Shown here: piece after piece, positions 1 through 8,903 of the stretch
How positions within the stretch are numbered: the first letter of the stretch is position 1
How the letters are laid out: each line of letters begins with the position of its first letter
Source of the DNA: Hyphomicrobiales bacterium
GTDB taxonomy: Bacteria > Pseudomonadota > Alphaproteobacteria > Rhizobiales > Rhizobiaceae
Reading direction: 5' to 3'
Length of the DNA stretch: 64,000 bases
NCBI GenBank assembly: GCA_900473915.1
Contig: UCNG01000014.1
Coordinates: forward strand, 156,745-220,744
Notes under the pieces: generated by a model
Seen by the model: only the letters and a program-made list of their open reading frames with translations
Database searches by the model: none
Told to the model about the DNA's origin: nothing
Position numbers and translations under genes: made by a program

Positions 1-461
1 GCAATGGCGAGATTTTCGACCGCAGTGAGACGTGCCTTCAAAAGCGCATGGTCGGAAAAATCGCAGGCGAGCGAGAAGCCGATCAGCGGAATGACCTCGG
101 TCTTTTCGGCCTGCCGCAGACAGGTCGCGGCAGTCCCGCCATAGGCGCGCATCAAGCCGCCGCTGCCCAGCAGAATGCCGCCGAACCAGCGCGTAACCAC
201 CACCACGATGTTATCGAGCTGCTGGCCATCGATGGCTTGCAGGATCGGCTTGCCCGCCGTGCCGCTCGGCTCGCCATCGTCGCTGAACCGATAGCTCTGC
301 CCCATGCGCCACGCCCAGCAATTGTGGGTGGCGGCAAGATCCGAATGCTCGCTCAAGAAATCCTTCGCCGCCTGTTCGTTCGCAACAGGCGCGGCAATGG
401 CCAGAAACCGGCTCTTCTTGATCTCCTGGCTGAAGGTTTCGACGCGGCTGATCGTGAACAT
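1..461 (-). CDS. YigZ/IMPACT family protein, C-terminus cut by window edge
   Basis: The reverse strand reads from an ATG at 461 to the left edge without a stop, giving about 153 residues. The start is MFTISRVETF, followed by the family core: KKSRFLA, then RFSDDGEPSGTAGKPIL around residues 58-73 and VVVTRWFGGILLGSGGL around 82-98. These are the conserved blocks of the UPF0029/IMPACT N-terminal domain (E. coli YigZ), whose biochemical role is poorly defined, although eukaryotic IMPACT acts on the GCN2 translation-stress pathway. The C-terminal part lies outside the window. The next gene is divergent, so this one is transcribed alone leftwards. Confidence 0.9.
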   Translation of the reverse strand, partial: MFTISRVETFSQEIKKSRFLAIAAPVANEQAAKDFLSEHSDLAATHNCWAWRMGQSYRFSDDGEPSGTAGKPILQAIDGQQLDNIVVVVTRWFGGILLGSGGLMRAYGGTAATCLRQAEKTEVIPLIGFSLACDFSDHALLKARLTAVENLAI

Positions 462-733
462 GGCAATCCCGAAAACAATAACGTTCGCGCCCTAACATTT
501 TCCATTGAGGATGACGACCCCTTCCAGACTTTATCCGGGCGCTAAGATGCTGACGCATCACGCCCGGAAATGCTCAATCGCCGCACGGGCTTGACCAAAA
601 CTCGATGAGCCAAACTCATTGAGTTTTGGTATTTCCCGCCATTGCGCCCACCGGTTATAGAGTATAAGGCAATTGAAAAATGAGCCCTTCTTTTGGGCTC
701 GGTTCTTGCATACCCAGATGAAAGGTCCCGCCG
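462..733 (+). promoter_or_regulatory. Structured leader region upstream of codA
   Basis: The 272 bases between the divergent yigZ and codA genes hold three strong inverted repeats. Arms 534-541/561-568 enclose a second inner stem 546-550/555-559. A 16-bp stem, 594-609/615-630, has one G-T pair and a CCAAA loop. A third, 682-687/695-700, closes a T-rich loop. None is followed by a T-run, so they are not ordinary intrinsic terminators. The last one lies about 33 bases before the codA start and could belong to a 5' UTR control element. No known riboswitch class was recognised. Confidence 0.45.
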
Positions 734-2029
734 ATGTTCGATTTGATCGTGAGAAACGCCAATCTCCCCGACGGTCGCGAGAAGCAGGACATTCTGGTCC
801 AGGACGGCAAGATTGCCGACATTATCCCATCCAGGGGCGAGCATCAGGCGGCTCAGGAAATTGATGCAACCGACCGGCTCGTAACCCCGCCTTTCGTCGA
901 TCCGCATTTCCATATGGACGCGACCCTGTCGCTCGGCCTGCCGCGCCTCAACCGCTCCGGCACGCTTCTGGAAGGCATCGCGCTCTGGGGTGAACTGAAG
1001 CCGATGCTGACCGTCGAAGCCATGGTCGAGCGCGCATTGCGCTATTGCGATCTGGCCGTCAGCCAAGGCCTGCTGGCGATCCGCAGCCATGTCGATGTCA
1101 GCGACCCGCGCCTTCTCACCGCAGAAGCGATGATCGAGGTGCGCGAGAAGGTGAAGCCTTATATCGACCTGCAACTGGTCGCCTTCCCGCAGGACGGCTA
1201 TTACCGTTCGCCGGGCGCGGTCGATCTCGTCAACCGCTCGCTCGACATGGGTCTCGATGTCGTTGGTGGCATTCCGCATTTCGAACGCACCATGGCCGAT
1301 GGCGCGGCCTCGCTGGAAGCGCTGTGCCGCATCGCCGCCGAGCGCGGTCTGCCGGTCGATATTCATTGCGACGAGAGCGACGACCCGATGTCGCGCCATG
1401 TCGAAACGCTGGCCGCCGAGACCATGCGCTTCGGGCTACAAGGCCGCGTTTCCGGCTCGCACCTCACCTCCATGCACTCCATGGACAATTACTACGTCTC
1501 GAAACTCATTCCGCTGATCGCGGAAGCGAAGATGAACGCTATTCCGAACCCGCTCATCAACATTACGCTGCAGGGACGCGCCGACACCTATCCGAAGCGC
1601 CGCGGCATGACCCGCGTGCCGGAACTGATGGCGGCGGGCATCAATGTCGCCTTCGGCCACGACTGCGTGATGGACCCGTGGTATTCGATGGGTTCCGGCG
1701 ACATGCTGGAAGTGGGACACATGGCAATCCATGTCGCGCAGATGACGTCCATCGAAGGCAAGCGGCAGGTTTTCGACGCGCTGACCGTCAACTCGGCCAA
1801 GGCGCTCGGCCTCGAAGGCTACGGTCTGGCCAAGGGCTGCAATGCGGATTTCGTGGTGTTGCAGGCACGCGACCCCATTGAAGCGCTGCGGCTCAAGGCA
1901 AACCGCCTCAAGGTCGTGAAGCGCGGCAAGATCATCGCCGAGACCCCGCAGCGTGTAAGCGCACTCAACCTCGAAGGCCGCCCGTCTTCGGTTGATGGAG
2001 CTGACTACGCACCAGTCGGCCAGCTTTAG
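734..2029 (+). CDS. codA: Cytosine deaminase (amidohydrolase superfamily)
   Basis: A 431-residue metal-dependent hydrolase predicted to convert cytosine to uracil and ammonia in pyrimidine salvage. The metal and catalytic residues sit at HFH 58-60, H211, E214 (HCDE), H243 (SHLTSMH) and D310 (GHDC). From memory of the E. coli enzyme (61/63, 214, 217, 246, 313), every one is shifted by exactly three positions, which is strong support for CodA rather than a generic amidohydrolase. The C-terminus has the usual SAKALGL and DFVVL blocks. It is followed by a BMP-type ABC transporter on the same strand, suggesting that the transporter supplies nucleobases or nucleosides. An upstream start at 673 is in another frame and was not chosen. 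Confidence 0.93.
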   Translation: MFDLIVRNANLPDGREKQDILVQDGKIADIIPSRGEHQAAQEIDATDRLVTPPFVDPHFHMDATLSLGLPRLNRSGTLLEGIALWGELKPMLTVEAMVERALRYCDLAVSQGLLAIRSHVDVSDPRLLTAEAMIEVREKVKPYIDLQLVAFPQDGYYRSPGAVDLVNRSLDMGLDVVGGIPHFERTMADGAASLEALCRIAAERGLPVDIHCDESDDPMSRHVETLAAETMRFGLQGRVSGSHLTSMHSMDNYYVSKLIPLIAEAKMNAIPNPLINITLQGRADTYPKRRGMTRVPELMAAGINVAFGHDCVMDPWYSMGSGDMLEVGHMAIHVAQMTSIEGKRQVFDALTVNSAKALGLEGYGLAKGCNADFVVLQARDPIEALRLKANRLKVVKRGKIIAETPQRVSALNLEGRPSSVDGADYAPVGQL

Positions 2030-2158
2030 AATCTTCTTGAATTAAAGGCGGTTTGGGCAATGATGGAAATCGTTGCTCATGACATACGCACGTCGAAACG
2101 AAGCAACCGGCTGCGCGCACCCGCGCGCCGAAAACACACATGAGGGGTCCCTGACCAA

Positions 2159-3157
2159 ATGACCAAAATCATCAAGACATCGAACTTCACGCGCCGCGAT
2201 TTTCTTGCAATGTCGGCAGCGCTTGGTGCAACGGCAATGACCACCCGCGCCTTCGCCGCCGATGAAAAGCTGAAAGTCGCAGGCATCCACGCCTCGCCGG
2301 TTGAAAATGCCTGGAACTCGCGCCTTCATGCCGCCCTGCAACAGGCCAATGATGCTGGCCTGATCGACTATGTTTTTTCCGAAGGCGTTTCGGCGAGCGA
2401 CTATCCCCGCGCCATGCGCGAATATGCCGAACAGGGCATCAAGCTGATCGTGGGCGAATCCTACGCCGTCGAGCGTGAAGCACGGCAGGTAGCGGGCGAC
2501 TATCCGCAGACGGCTTTCGTCATGGGTTCCTCCGGCAAGCCGCAGGGCGACAATTTCGGCGTGTTCGGCACCTGGAATTTCGAAGCGGGCTATCTCACCG
2601 GAATGCTGGCGGGCGCGATGAGCAAGTCCGGCATCTTCGGCTCGGTCGGCGCGGTGCCGATCCCGGAAATCAACATGCTGATCAACGCCTTTCAGGACGG
2701 CGTTCGCGAAACGCGGCCCGACGCGAAATTCGTCGCCTCCTTCATGGGCACCTTCTTCGATCCGCCAAAGGCGCGCGAGGCCGGGCTTGCGGCAATCGAT
2801 TCCGGCGCGGACATTCTGTTTGGCGAGCGCATCGGCACGGCGGATGCCGCCAAGGAGCGCGGCATCAAGGCCATCGGTTCGCTGACCGACTATACGCCGC
2901 GTTATCCCGATACGGTTTTTGCCAATGCAATCTGGAACTTCGGGCCAATCCTTAACGCAGCGATCGCGGATGTGAAGGCTGGACAGCCTGCGGGCAAGGA
3001 CTACACGCCTTTCAGCATGATGAAGGAAGGCGGCAACGACATCATCTATGTCAAGGGCATCGCACCGGCGGAAGCGGAAGCGAAGATGGAAGCGCGCCGC
3101 AACGAGATCAAATCCGGCACCTTTACGCTCAAGCTGAACGCCGAAGAGCCGAAATAA
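2159..3157 (+). CDS. BMP-family ABC transporter substrate-binding protein (nucleoside/nucleobase type)
   Basis: 332 residues of the basic membrane protein (BMP/PnrA, Pfam Bmp) family, periplasmic receptors that mostly bind purine nucleosides. The N-terminus has a twin-arginine signal (RRDFLAM at about residues 13-19, hydrophobic stretch, cleavage near AFA-ADE) and no lipobox cysteine, so the protein should be soluble in the periplasm. It is the first gene of a transporter set with the ATPase and two permeases downstream. The 129-bp gap after codA leaves room for a separate promoter. Substrate is inferred from the codA neighbour: cytosine, another nucleobase or a nucleoside. Confidence 0.88.
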   Translation: MTKIIKTSNFTRRDFLAMSAALGATAMTTRAFAADEKLKVAGIHASPVENAWNSRLHAALQQANDAGLIDYVFSEGVSASDYPRAMREYAEQGIKLIVGESYAVEREARQVAGDYPQTAFVMGSSGKPQGDNFGVFGTWNFEAGYLTGMLAGAMSKSGIFGSVGAVPIPEINMLINAFQDGVRETRPDAKFVASFMGTFFDPPKAREAGLAAIDSGADILFGERIGTADAAKERGIKAIGSLTDYTPRYPDTVFANAIWNFGPILNAAIADVKAGQPAGKDYTPFSMMKEGGNDIIYVKGIAPAEAEAKMEARRNEIKSGTFTLKLNAEEPK

Positions 3158-3168
3158 TCATGCCTCCG

Positions 3169-3204
3169 CGCCGGTGCTTCAACGCTCGTTCCAGCACCGG
3201 CGCG
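3169..3204 (+). other. Intercistronic hairpin after the BMP gene
   Basis: Perfect 10-bp inverted repeat, arms 3169-3178 and 3195-3204, in the 69-bp gap between the binding-protein gene and the ATPase gene. It lacks a T-run. Such hairpins commonly protect the upstream binding-protein message from 3' decay so that it exceeds the membrane components; that role is inferred here. Confidence 0.55.
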
Positions 3205-3226
3205 CCCACCTGCACGGGCCCCTCCC

Positions 3227-4756
3227 ATGACCTCCACCGTCCTTGAACTGCAAAATATCACCAAGCGCTTTGGCCCGTTGACCGCCAATGACGATATTTC
3301 GCTCAAACTCGAACGCGGCGAAATTCTTGCATTTCTTGGCGAAAACGGTGCAGGCAAGACCACGCTGATGAATATCCTGTTCGGCCATTATGTGCCGGAT
3401 GAAGGCCGCGTCTTCGTCAAGGGCGCGGAAATCCCGCAGGGCAAGCCCCGCGCGGCAATCGATGCGGGCGTGGGCATGGTGCACCAGCATTTCACGCTGG
3501 CGCCCAATCTTACCGTGCTTGAAAACATCATCACCGGCACCGAAAGCCTGTGGAAGCTCAAATCCGCGCACGGGCCTGCGCGCACCAAAATCGCCCAGAT
3601 TGCAAAGCGCTTCGGCTTGCAGGTCGATCCCGACGCGCGGCTGGGCGATCTGTCGGTGGGCGAGCAGCAGCGCGTCGAAATTCTGAAAGCGCTCTATAAC
3701 AACGCCGACATTCTGATCCTCGACGAGCCAACCGCCGTTTTGACCACGCAGGAAGCAGAAAGCCTGTTCGCGACGCTCAAGGAGATGGCGCGTCAGGGCC
3801 TGTCGCTGATCTTCATTTCGCACAAGCTGCATGAAGTCATGTCGGCAGCCGACCGCGTGGTCGTCCTGCGCGGCGGCAAGCTTGTCGCCGAACGCAAGGC
3901 TTCCGAAACCTCGAAAGAAGAACTCGCCGAACTGATGGTCGGCCGTCGCGTTTCGCGCCCTGCACGCGCTGCGGCCACACCCGGCGAGACCTTGCTGGAA
4001 GCAAAGAATGTAACGGTCGTTGAAGATGGGGCTTCCCGCCTTTCCGACCTCCATTTCCACGTTCGCGCCGGTGAAACGCTTGGCATCATCGGCGTGTCGG
4101 GCAACGGCCAGGCAGCGCTTGGACGTCTCGTTTCCGGCCTCAGCCAACCGGCAAGCGGCGAGCTTGCAATGTTCGGGCAGATGGTCACGAAATTCGACCC
4201 TCGCCAGTTTGTGGCAGCGGGTGTTGGCCGCATCCCGGAAGACCGCAATGCCGAAGGCGCAATCGGCGATCTGACGCTATGGGAAAATGCGGTGCTGGAG
4301 CGCGTGCGCGATCCGCAATTTTCCAATGGACTTCTGGTCAACCGCACGGCAGCGCGGGAATTTACCAACCGCATCATCAAGGATTTCGATGTGCGCGGCG
4401 GCACGCCCGACAGTCGCATTCGCCTGCTTTCCGGCGGCAACATGCAAAAGCTAATTCTGGGCCGTAATCTGGAAACCGCGCCGCGCATCCTGATCGCCGC
4501 GCAGCCGACGCGCGGCCTTGACGAAGGCGCCGTCGCGGCCATCCACGCCCGCATTCTGGAAGCGCGCGCCAAGGGCGCCGCCGTATTGCTGATTTCGGAA
4601 GATCTCGATGAAATCATTGGCTTGGCGGATCGGGTTCAAGCGATTGTTAAAGGCCGTCTTTCCCCGGCCATCGACGCGGAAGAAGCCAATGCGCAACGAT
4701 TGGGCCTGATGATGGCTGGCGAATGGCAGAATAATACCAACAAGGGGCTGAACTGA
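3227..4756 (+). CDS. ABC transporter ATP-binding protein, duplicated (nucleoside type)
   Basis: 509 residues with two ABC domains, as in sugar and BMP-linked nucleoside importers. The first half has an intact Walker A (GENGAGKT), signature (LSVGEQQR) and Walker B (LILDEPTAVL). In the second half Walker A is degenerate (GVSGNGQAAL) and the Walker B region reads IAAQPTRGLD, lacking the catalytic glutamate, while the signature LSGGNMQK remains. This asymmetry is normal for the family. The gene overlaps the next permease start by one base (TGATG), indicating translational coupling. Confidence 0.92.
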   Translation: MTSTVLELQNITKRFGPLTANDDISLKLERGEILAFLGENGAGKTTLMNILFGHYVPDEGRVFVKGAEIPQGKPRAAIDAGVGMVHQHFTLAPNLTVLENIITGTESLWKLKSAHGPARTKIAQIAKRFGLQVDPDARLGDLSVGEQQRVEILKALYNNADILILDEPTAVLTTQEAESLFATLKEMARQGLSLIFISHKLHEVMSAADRVVVLRGGKLVAERKASETSKEELAELMVGRRVSRPARAAATPGETLLEAKNVTVVEDGASRLSDLHFHVRAGETLGIIGVSGNGQAALGRLVSGLSQPASGELAMFGQMVTKFDPRQFVAAGVGRIPEDRNAEGAIGDLTLWENAVLERVRDPQFSNGLLVNRTAAREFTNRIIKDFDVRGGTPDSRIRLLSGGNMQKLILGRNLETAPRILIAAQPTRGLDEGAVAAIHARILEARAKGAAVLLISEDLDEIIGLADRVQAIVKGRLSPAIDAEEANAQRLGLMMAGEWQNNTNKGLN

Positions 4757-5799
4757 TGCGTATTGAACGACGCGAAACACGGCCCATGGCTCTGGTGGCA
4801 ACGGCACCGATCATCGCCGTCCTGACCGCCTTCGTGCTTGCCGGATTGCTGATCGCCGCCGCCGGTGCGCCGGTTCTGGAAGCCTTCCGGCAGATCGCCA
4901 TTGGCGCTTTCGGCAACAAGCTTTCGATCACCGAAACGCTCACCCGCGCAACGCCCCTGATGCTGACCGGCCTTGCCGCCGCCGTCGCCTTCCGCTCGAA
5001 GCTCTGGAATATCGGTGCTGAAGGCCAGTTCTATATGGGCGCGCTGGCGGTGGTCGCCTGCGGTACGCAGTTGCAGCTTCCAGCCGCCATCCTCATACCG
5101 CTTCTGCTGATCGTCGGAGCGATAGCGGGCATGATTTTTCTTCTGATCCCGCTCGGGCTTCGCCTGCGCTTTGGCGTCGATGAAGTGGTGACGACGCTGC
5201 TTTTGAATTTCGTCGCCGTGCTCATCGTTTCTATGATGATCGAAGGGCCTATGAAAGATCCGCTTGCCTTTGGCTGGCCGCAATCCGAACCTGTTCCCGA
5301 TGCTGCCGTGCTGCCCAAAATCATGTCCGGCATGCGGCTCCATATCGGCATCGTGATTGCCATCGCTCTGGCGCTCATCATCGCCTATGTGCAGAAGCGA
5401 ACCGTATTCGGGCTTGAAACCAAGGCTGCGGGGCTCAATCCTGCCGCTGCCCGCTTCGCCGGTGTGTCCCTGGCCAGAACGCTGATAAAGGTCGCCTGCA
5501 TTTCCGGCGGGCTGGCCGGGCTTGCAGGCGCGATACAGGTCATGGGCGTGAAGGGCTATGTCACGACCGATCTTTCGCCCGGCTTCGGCTATTCGGGCAT
5601 CATTGTCGCGATGCTCGCCAATCTGAACCCCATCGGCGCGATCTTCTCCGCGCTTTTTGCTGCCGCCATGTTCGTCGGCGCCGACGGCATGAGCCGTGCC
5701 ATCGGCATCCCGAGCTTCATCGCCGATGTTACCGTCGCGCTGTCGCTCCTGACCATGCTGGTTGCTCTGTTCTTTACACAATACAGGATCGCCCGATGA
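4756..5799 (+). CDS. ABC transporter permease (BMP/nucleoside system, first)
   Basis: 347-residue hydrophobic protein of the BPD_transp_2 family (RbsC/NupP-like), with about eight to ten membrane segments. A cytoplasmic-loop block of the family (GLETKAAGLNPAAARFAGV) precedes the last membrane bundle. It is the larger of the two permeases of this importer. Start and stop codons overlap with both neighbours: one base with the ATPase gene and four bases (ATGA) with the next permease, so the three are read as one unit. Confidence 0.9.
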   Translation: MRIERRETRPMALVATAPIIAVLTAFVLAGLLIAAAGAPVLEAFRQIAIGAFGNKLSITETLTRATPLMLTGLAAAVAFRSKLWNIGAEGQFYMGALAVVACGTQLQLPAAILIPLLLIVGAIAGMIFLLIPLGLRLRFGVDEVVTTLLLNFVAVLIVSMMIEGPMKDPLAFGWPQSEPVPDAAVLPKIMSGMRLHIGIVIAIALALIIAYVQKRTVFGLETKAAGLNPAAARFAGVSLARTLIKVACISGGLAGLAGAIQVMGVKGYVTTDLSPGFGYSGIIVAMLANLNPIGAIFSALFAAAMFVGADGMSRAIGIPSFIADVTVALSLLTMLVALFFTQYRIAR

Positions 5800-6740
5800 A
5801 CGAGTTGATGGATATTCTTCTCTCTGCCGGTCTGTGGGTTTCGGTCCTGCGCATTGCAACGCCGCTGATTTTCGGCACGCTCGGCGCGCTTTATTGCGAA
5901 CGCGCCGGTGTGCTCAATCTCGGCATCGAAGGCATCATGACCTTCGGCGCAATGATCGGCTGGCTGACCGTGTTCAACGGCGCGGACCTATGGACCGGCG
6001 TAGCGGTTGCGGCAGCTTCCGGCGCGCTGTTCGGCCTGCTTCATGCAGCGCTCACCGTGCCGCTCGGCCTGTCACAGCACGTTGTGGGCCTCGGCATCAC
6101 GCTGTTTGCATCGAGCCTTTCCTATTTCCTGTTCCGGCTTCTGGTGCCGCTGTCCTCAACACCGCCGTCCATCACGCCTTTTCAGCCGCTCAATCCGGCC
6201 TGGCTTGCGGAAGTCCCATTCATCGGACAGGTGCTCGGCACACAGACGGCCTTGACATGGATTGCCGTTCCGCTGGCACTTCTGCTCGGTTACGTCCTGT
6301 TCCGCACGCCTCTCGGCCTTGCCATCCGCATGACCGGCGAAAACCCGCATGCGGCGGAAGCGCAGGGCATCAACCCGATCCGCGTGCGCATTTTCACGAT
6401 CATGTTCGGCAGCGCGCTGATGGCCGTGGGCGGCGCGTTCCTGACGCTTTCGGCGTTCAATTCGTTCTTCCCCACCATGATGCAGGGACGCGGCTGGGTC
6501 TGTATCGCGCTTGTCGTCTTCGCCTCATGGAAACCGGCTCGCGCCCTTCTGGGTGCCCTGCTCTTTGCGCTGTTCGATGCGTTCCAGCTTCGATTGCAGA
6601 CGGTTTACGGCAAGGCCGTGCCCTACCAGCTTTTCCTCATGATCCCTTACATCATGTCGATTGTGGCGTTGATCGTCATGGCGCGCCGCGCCCGTGTTCC
6701 GCAGGCGCTGATGCAGCCCTATCGTCGCGGCGAGCGGTAA
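5796..6740 (+). CDS. ABC transporter permease (BMP/nucleoside system, second)
   Basis: 314-residue membrane protein of the same BPD_transp_2 family (NupQ-like), opening with a short N-terminus and the family block YCERAGVLNLGIEGIM at about residues 29-44. Pairs with the preceding permease as the heterodimeric channel. Its last eleven bases (GERR end plus stop) are repeated 70 bases downstream on the far side of a palindromic insertion, so the original 3' flank of the gene has been altered. Confidence 0.9.
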   Translation: MNELMDILLSAGLWVSVLRIATPLIFGTLGALYCERAGVLNLGIEGIMTFGAMIGWLTVFNGADLWTGVAVAAASGALFGLLHAALTVPLGLSQHVVGLGITLFASSLSYFLFRLLVPLSSTPPSITPFQPLNPAWLAEVPFIGQVLGTQTALTWIAVPLALLLGYVLFRTPLGLAIRMTGENPHAAEAQGINPIRVRIFTIMFGSALMAVGGAFLTLSAFNSFFPTMMQGRGWVCIALVVFASWKPARALLGALLFALFDAFQLRLQTVYGKAVPYQLFLMIPYIMSIVALIVMARRARVPQALMQPYRRGER

Positions 6741-6821
6741 GCGCTTCGCGCAACACCAGCCCCTCATCCTGAGGAGCCGCCGCAGGCGGCGTCTCGAAGG
6801 GCAAGGGGCCGCGAGCGGTAA
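6730..6821. repeat. REP-like palindromic insertion flanked by 11-bp direct repeats
   Basis: Bases 6741-6810 hold a small element of the type scattered through rhizobial genomes (CCTCATCCTGAGG start at 6761, GCCGCC/GGCGGC hairpin around 6775-6789, GTCTCGAAGGG end). It is bracketed by identical copies of GCGAGCGGTAA at 6730-6740 and 6811-6821. The left copy is the end of the permease gene including its stop codon. Direct repeats of this kind look like a target-site duplication, so the element probably arrived by insertion exactly behind the stop codon. Confidence 0.65.
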
Positions 6822-6837
6822 AACTCTCCAAACAAAA

Positions 6838-6867
6838 ACGGCGGCCTTTCGGACCGCCGTTTCTTTT
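6838..6867. terminator. Bidirectional terminator between permease and typA
   Basis: Inverted repeat with 7-bp arms 6838-6844 and 6854-6860, an inner CC/GG pair and TTTC loop. It is followed by TTTCTTTT on the plus strand and, read the other way, by a run of T (five A at 6834-6838). It can end both the transporter operon and typA, which converge here. Confidence 0.85.
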
Positions 6868-6879
6868 ACGCTGTCGGGC

Positions 6880-8703
6880 TTATGCAGCGCTCGACTTGCT
6901 CTTTTCAAAGCGCTTGCGCTCATTCGGATCAAGATAGAGCTTGCGAAGACGGATCGACTTCGGCGTTACTTCCACCAGCTCGTCGTCCTGAATCCACGAC
7001 AGGGCGCGTTCCAGCGTCATCTTGATTGGCGGGGTCAGCTTCACGGCTTCATCCTTGCCAGCGGCGCGGATGTTGGTGAGCTTCTTGCCCTTCAGGACGT
7101 TGACTTCCAGATCGTTGTCGCGGCTGTGAATGCCGATCAGCATGCCCTGATAGACCTTGACGCCTGCGTCGATGATCATCGGGCCGCGATCTTCAAGGTT
7201 GAACAGTGCGTAGGCCACTGCTTCACCCTGATCGTTGGAGATCAGAACGCCATTGCTGCGGCCTGCGATTTCGCCCTTATATGGCTGATAATCGTGGAAC
7301 AGGCGGTTCATGATCGCCGTGCCGCGCGTATCGGTCAGAAGTTCCGACTGATAGCCGATCAGGCCACGGGTCGGCGCATAGAACACCAGACGCACGCGAT
7401 TGCCGCCCGAAGGACGCAGCTCGACCATTTCGGCCTTGCGTTCGGACATCTTCTGCACAACCGTGCCGGAATATTCTTCATCGACGTCGATGACGACTTC
7501 CTCAATCGGCTCCAGCTTTTCGCCGTTCTCGCCGTCCTTCATGACGACGCGCGGACGCGAAACGCCAAGCTCAAAACCTTCACGGCGCATGTTTTCGATC
7601 AGAACCGCAAGCTGCAATTCACCGCGACCGGACACAAAGAACGAATCCTTTTCGTTCGATTCCTCGATCTTCAGCGCGACATTGCCTTCTGCTTCCTTCA
7701 GCAGACGGTCGCGAATGACGCGGCTCGTCACCTTGTCGCCTTCGGTGCCCGCATAAGGGCTGTCGTTGACGATGAAGGACATGGTGACCGTCGGCGGATC
7801 AATCGGCTGGGCTTCCAGCGGCGTATTGACCGATGGATCGCAGAACGTGTCGGCAACAGTTCCCTTGGAAAGACCGGCAATAGCGACGATGTCGCCTGCC
7901 TGCGCTTCTTCAATCGGCTGACGCTCGATGCCGCGGAAAGCGAGAATTTTCGAGATACGGCCATTTTCCAGCAGCGAACCATCCTGACCGAGAACCTTGA
8001 CGGCCTGGTTCGGCTTGATCGAGCCCGAATGAATGCGGCCCGTAATGATACGGCCCAGGAATGGATCGGCTTCAAGAATGGTGCCGATCATGCGGAACGG
8101 ACCTTCGGCGACCTTCGGCGCCGGAACGTGCTTCAGCACGAGGTCGAACAGCGGGGCCAGACCTTCGTCCTTCGGACCGTCCGGATTCAGCGCCATCCAG
8201 CCATTGCGGCCCGAACCGTAGAGAATCGGGAAGTCGAGCTGTTCGTCGGTCGCATCGAGATTGGCGAAGAGATCGAACACTTCGTTGACGACTTCTTCAT
8301 GGCGGCCATCCGGGCGGTCGATCTTGTTGATCGCGACGATGGGCTTCAGGCCGACTTTCAGCGCCTTGCCGACGACGAATTTCGTTTGCGGCATCGGGCC
8401 TTCAGCAGAGTCGACGAGCACGATCGCGCCGTCCACCATCGACAGGATACGCTCCACCTCGCCGCCGAAATCGGCGTGGCCGGGCGTGTCGACAATGTTG
8501 ATGCGGGTGTTCTTCCAGACAACCGAAGTCGCCTTGGCCAGAATGGTGATGCCGCGCTCACGCTCGATGTCGCCGGAGTCCATCATGCGTTCACCAACAC
8601 GCTGGTTCTCGCGGAACGAGCCAGCCTGTTTCAAAAGTTCGTCAACCAGAGTGGTTTTGCCATGATCGACGTGTGCGATAATAGCGATATTACGCAATTC
8701 CAT
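6880..8703 (-). CDS. typA: Ribosome-associated GTPase TypA/BipA
   Basis: 607 residues, the usual length. This EF-G-like GTPase binds the 70S ribosome and aids large-subunit assembly and growth under cold or stress. G1 is AHVDHGKTT at about residues 10-18, switch II DTPGHADFGGEV near 70, and NKIDRPDGR around 125. EF-Tu domain 2 and the EF-G C-terminal domains follow, ending in the typical lysine-rich tail. The start at 8703 (MELRNIAIIAHVDHG) matches the family N-terminus. Transcribed alone. Confidence 0.97.
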   Translation of the reverse strand: MELRNIAIIAHVDHGKTTLVDELLKQAGSFRENQRVGERMMDSGDIERERGITILAKATSVVWKNTRINIVDTPGHADFGGEVERILSMVDGAIVLVDSAEGPMPQTKFVVGKALKVGLKPIVAINKIDRPDGRHEEVVNEVFDLFANLDATDEQLDFPILYGSGRNGWMALNPDGPKDEGLAPLFDLVLKHVPAPKVAEGPFRMIGTILEADPFLGRIITGRIHSGSIKPNQAVKVLGQDGSLLENGRISKILAFRGIERQPIEEAQAGDIVAIAGLSKGTVADTFCDPSVNTPLEAQPIDPPTVTMSFIVNDSPYAGTEGDKVTSRVIRDRLLKEAEGNVALKIEESNEKDSFFVSGRGELQLAVLIENMRREGFELGVSRPRVVMKDGENGEKLEPIEEVVIDVDEEYSGTVVQKMSERKAEMVELRPSGGNRVRLVFYAPTRGLIGYQSELLTDTRGTAIMNRLFHDYQPYKGEIAGRSNGVLISNDQGEAVAYALFNLEDRGPMIIDAGVKVYQGMLIGIHSRDNDLEVNVLKGKKLTNIRAAGKDEAVKLTPPIKMTLERALSWIQDDELVEVTPKSIRLRKLYLDPNERKRFEKSKSSAA

Positions 8704-8798
8704 ATGGAGATCACTTCTATATGAGTTGGGAGCCGCGCCAACAGACCCGCGCGGAAAAACAATGCGGCGCTCTTACAGGTTTTTTTGCCTTTTAGAAA

Positions 8799-8819
8799 GG
8801 GGCAGCACGAAACTGCCCC
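8799..8819 (-). terminator. Hairpin downstream of mgtE, weak terminator
   Basis: Perfect 7-bp arms (8799-8805 and 8813-8819) about 85 bases beyond the mgtE stop. On the reverse strand it is followed by only a short broken T tract (TTTCT), so termination is plausible but weak. The rest of 8704-8903 shows nothing further except the typA promoter region. Confidence 0.4.
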
Positions 8820-8903
8820 CCAATTAACCCGAAAAACCCGAATTTCATTACGTTTTTACACGGCTAATCTGTCAGTTTTTTGTCACCGAAAGCATTCAGG
8901 CCG

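Noticed and set aside
542-1399. 285-codon reverse frame over codA and its leader
   Set aside because: Covers the 5' half of codA, whose catalytic residues are intact on the plus strand; no ribosome site.
7126-8724. 532-codon open frame antisense to typA
   Set aside because: It mirrors typA almost exactly; long antisense frames are expected opposite GC-rich codon-biased genes, and the translation shows no domain or plausible start.
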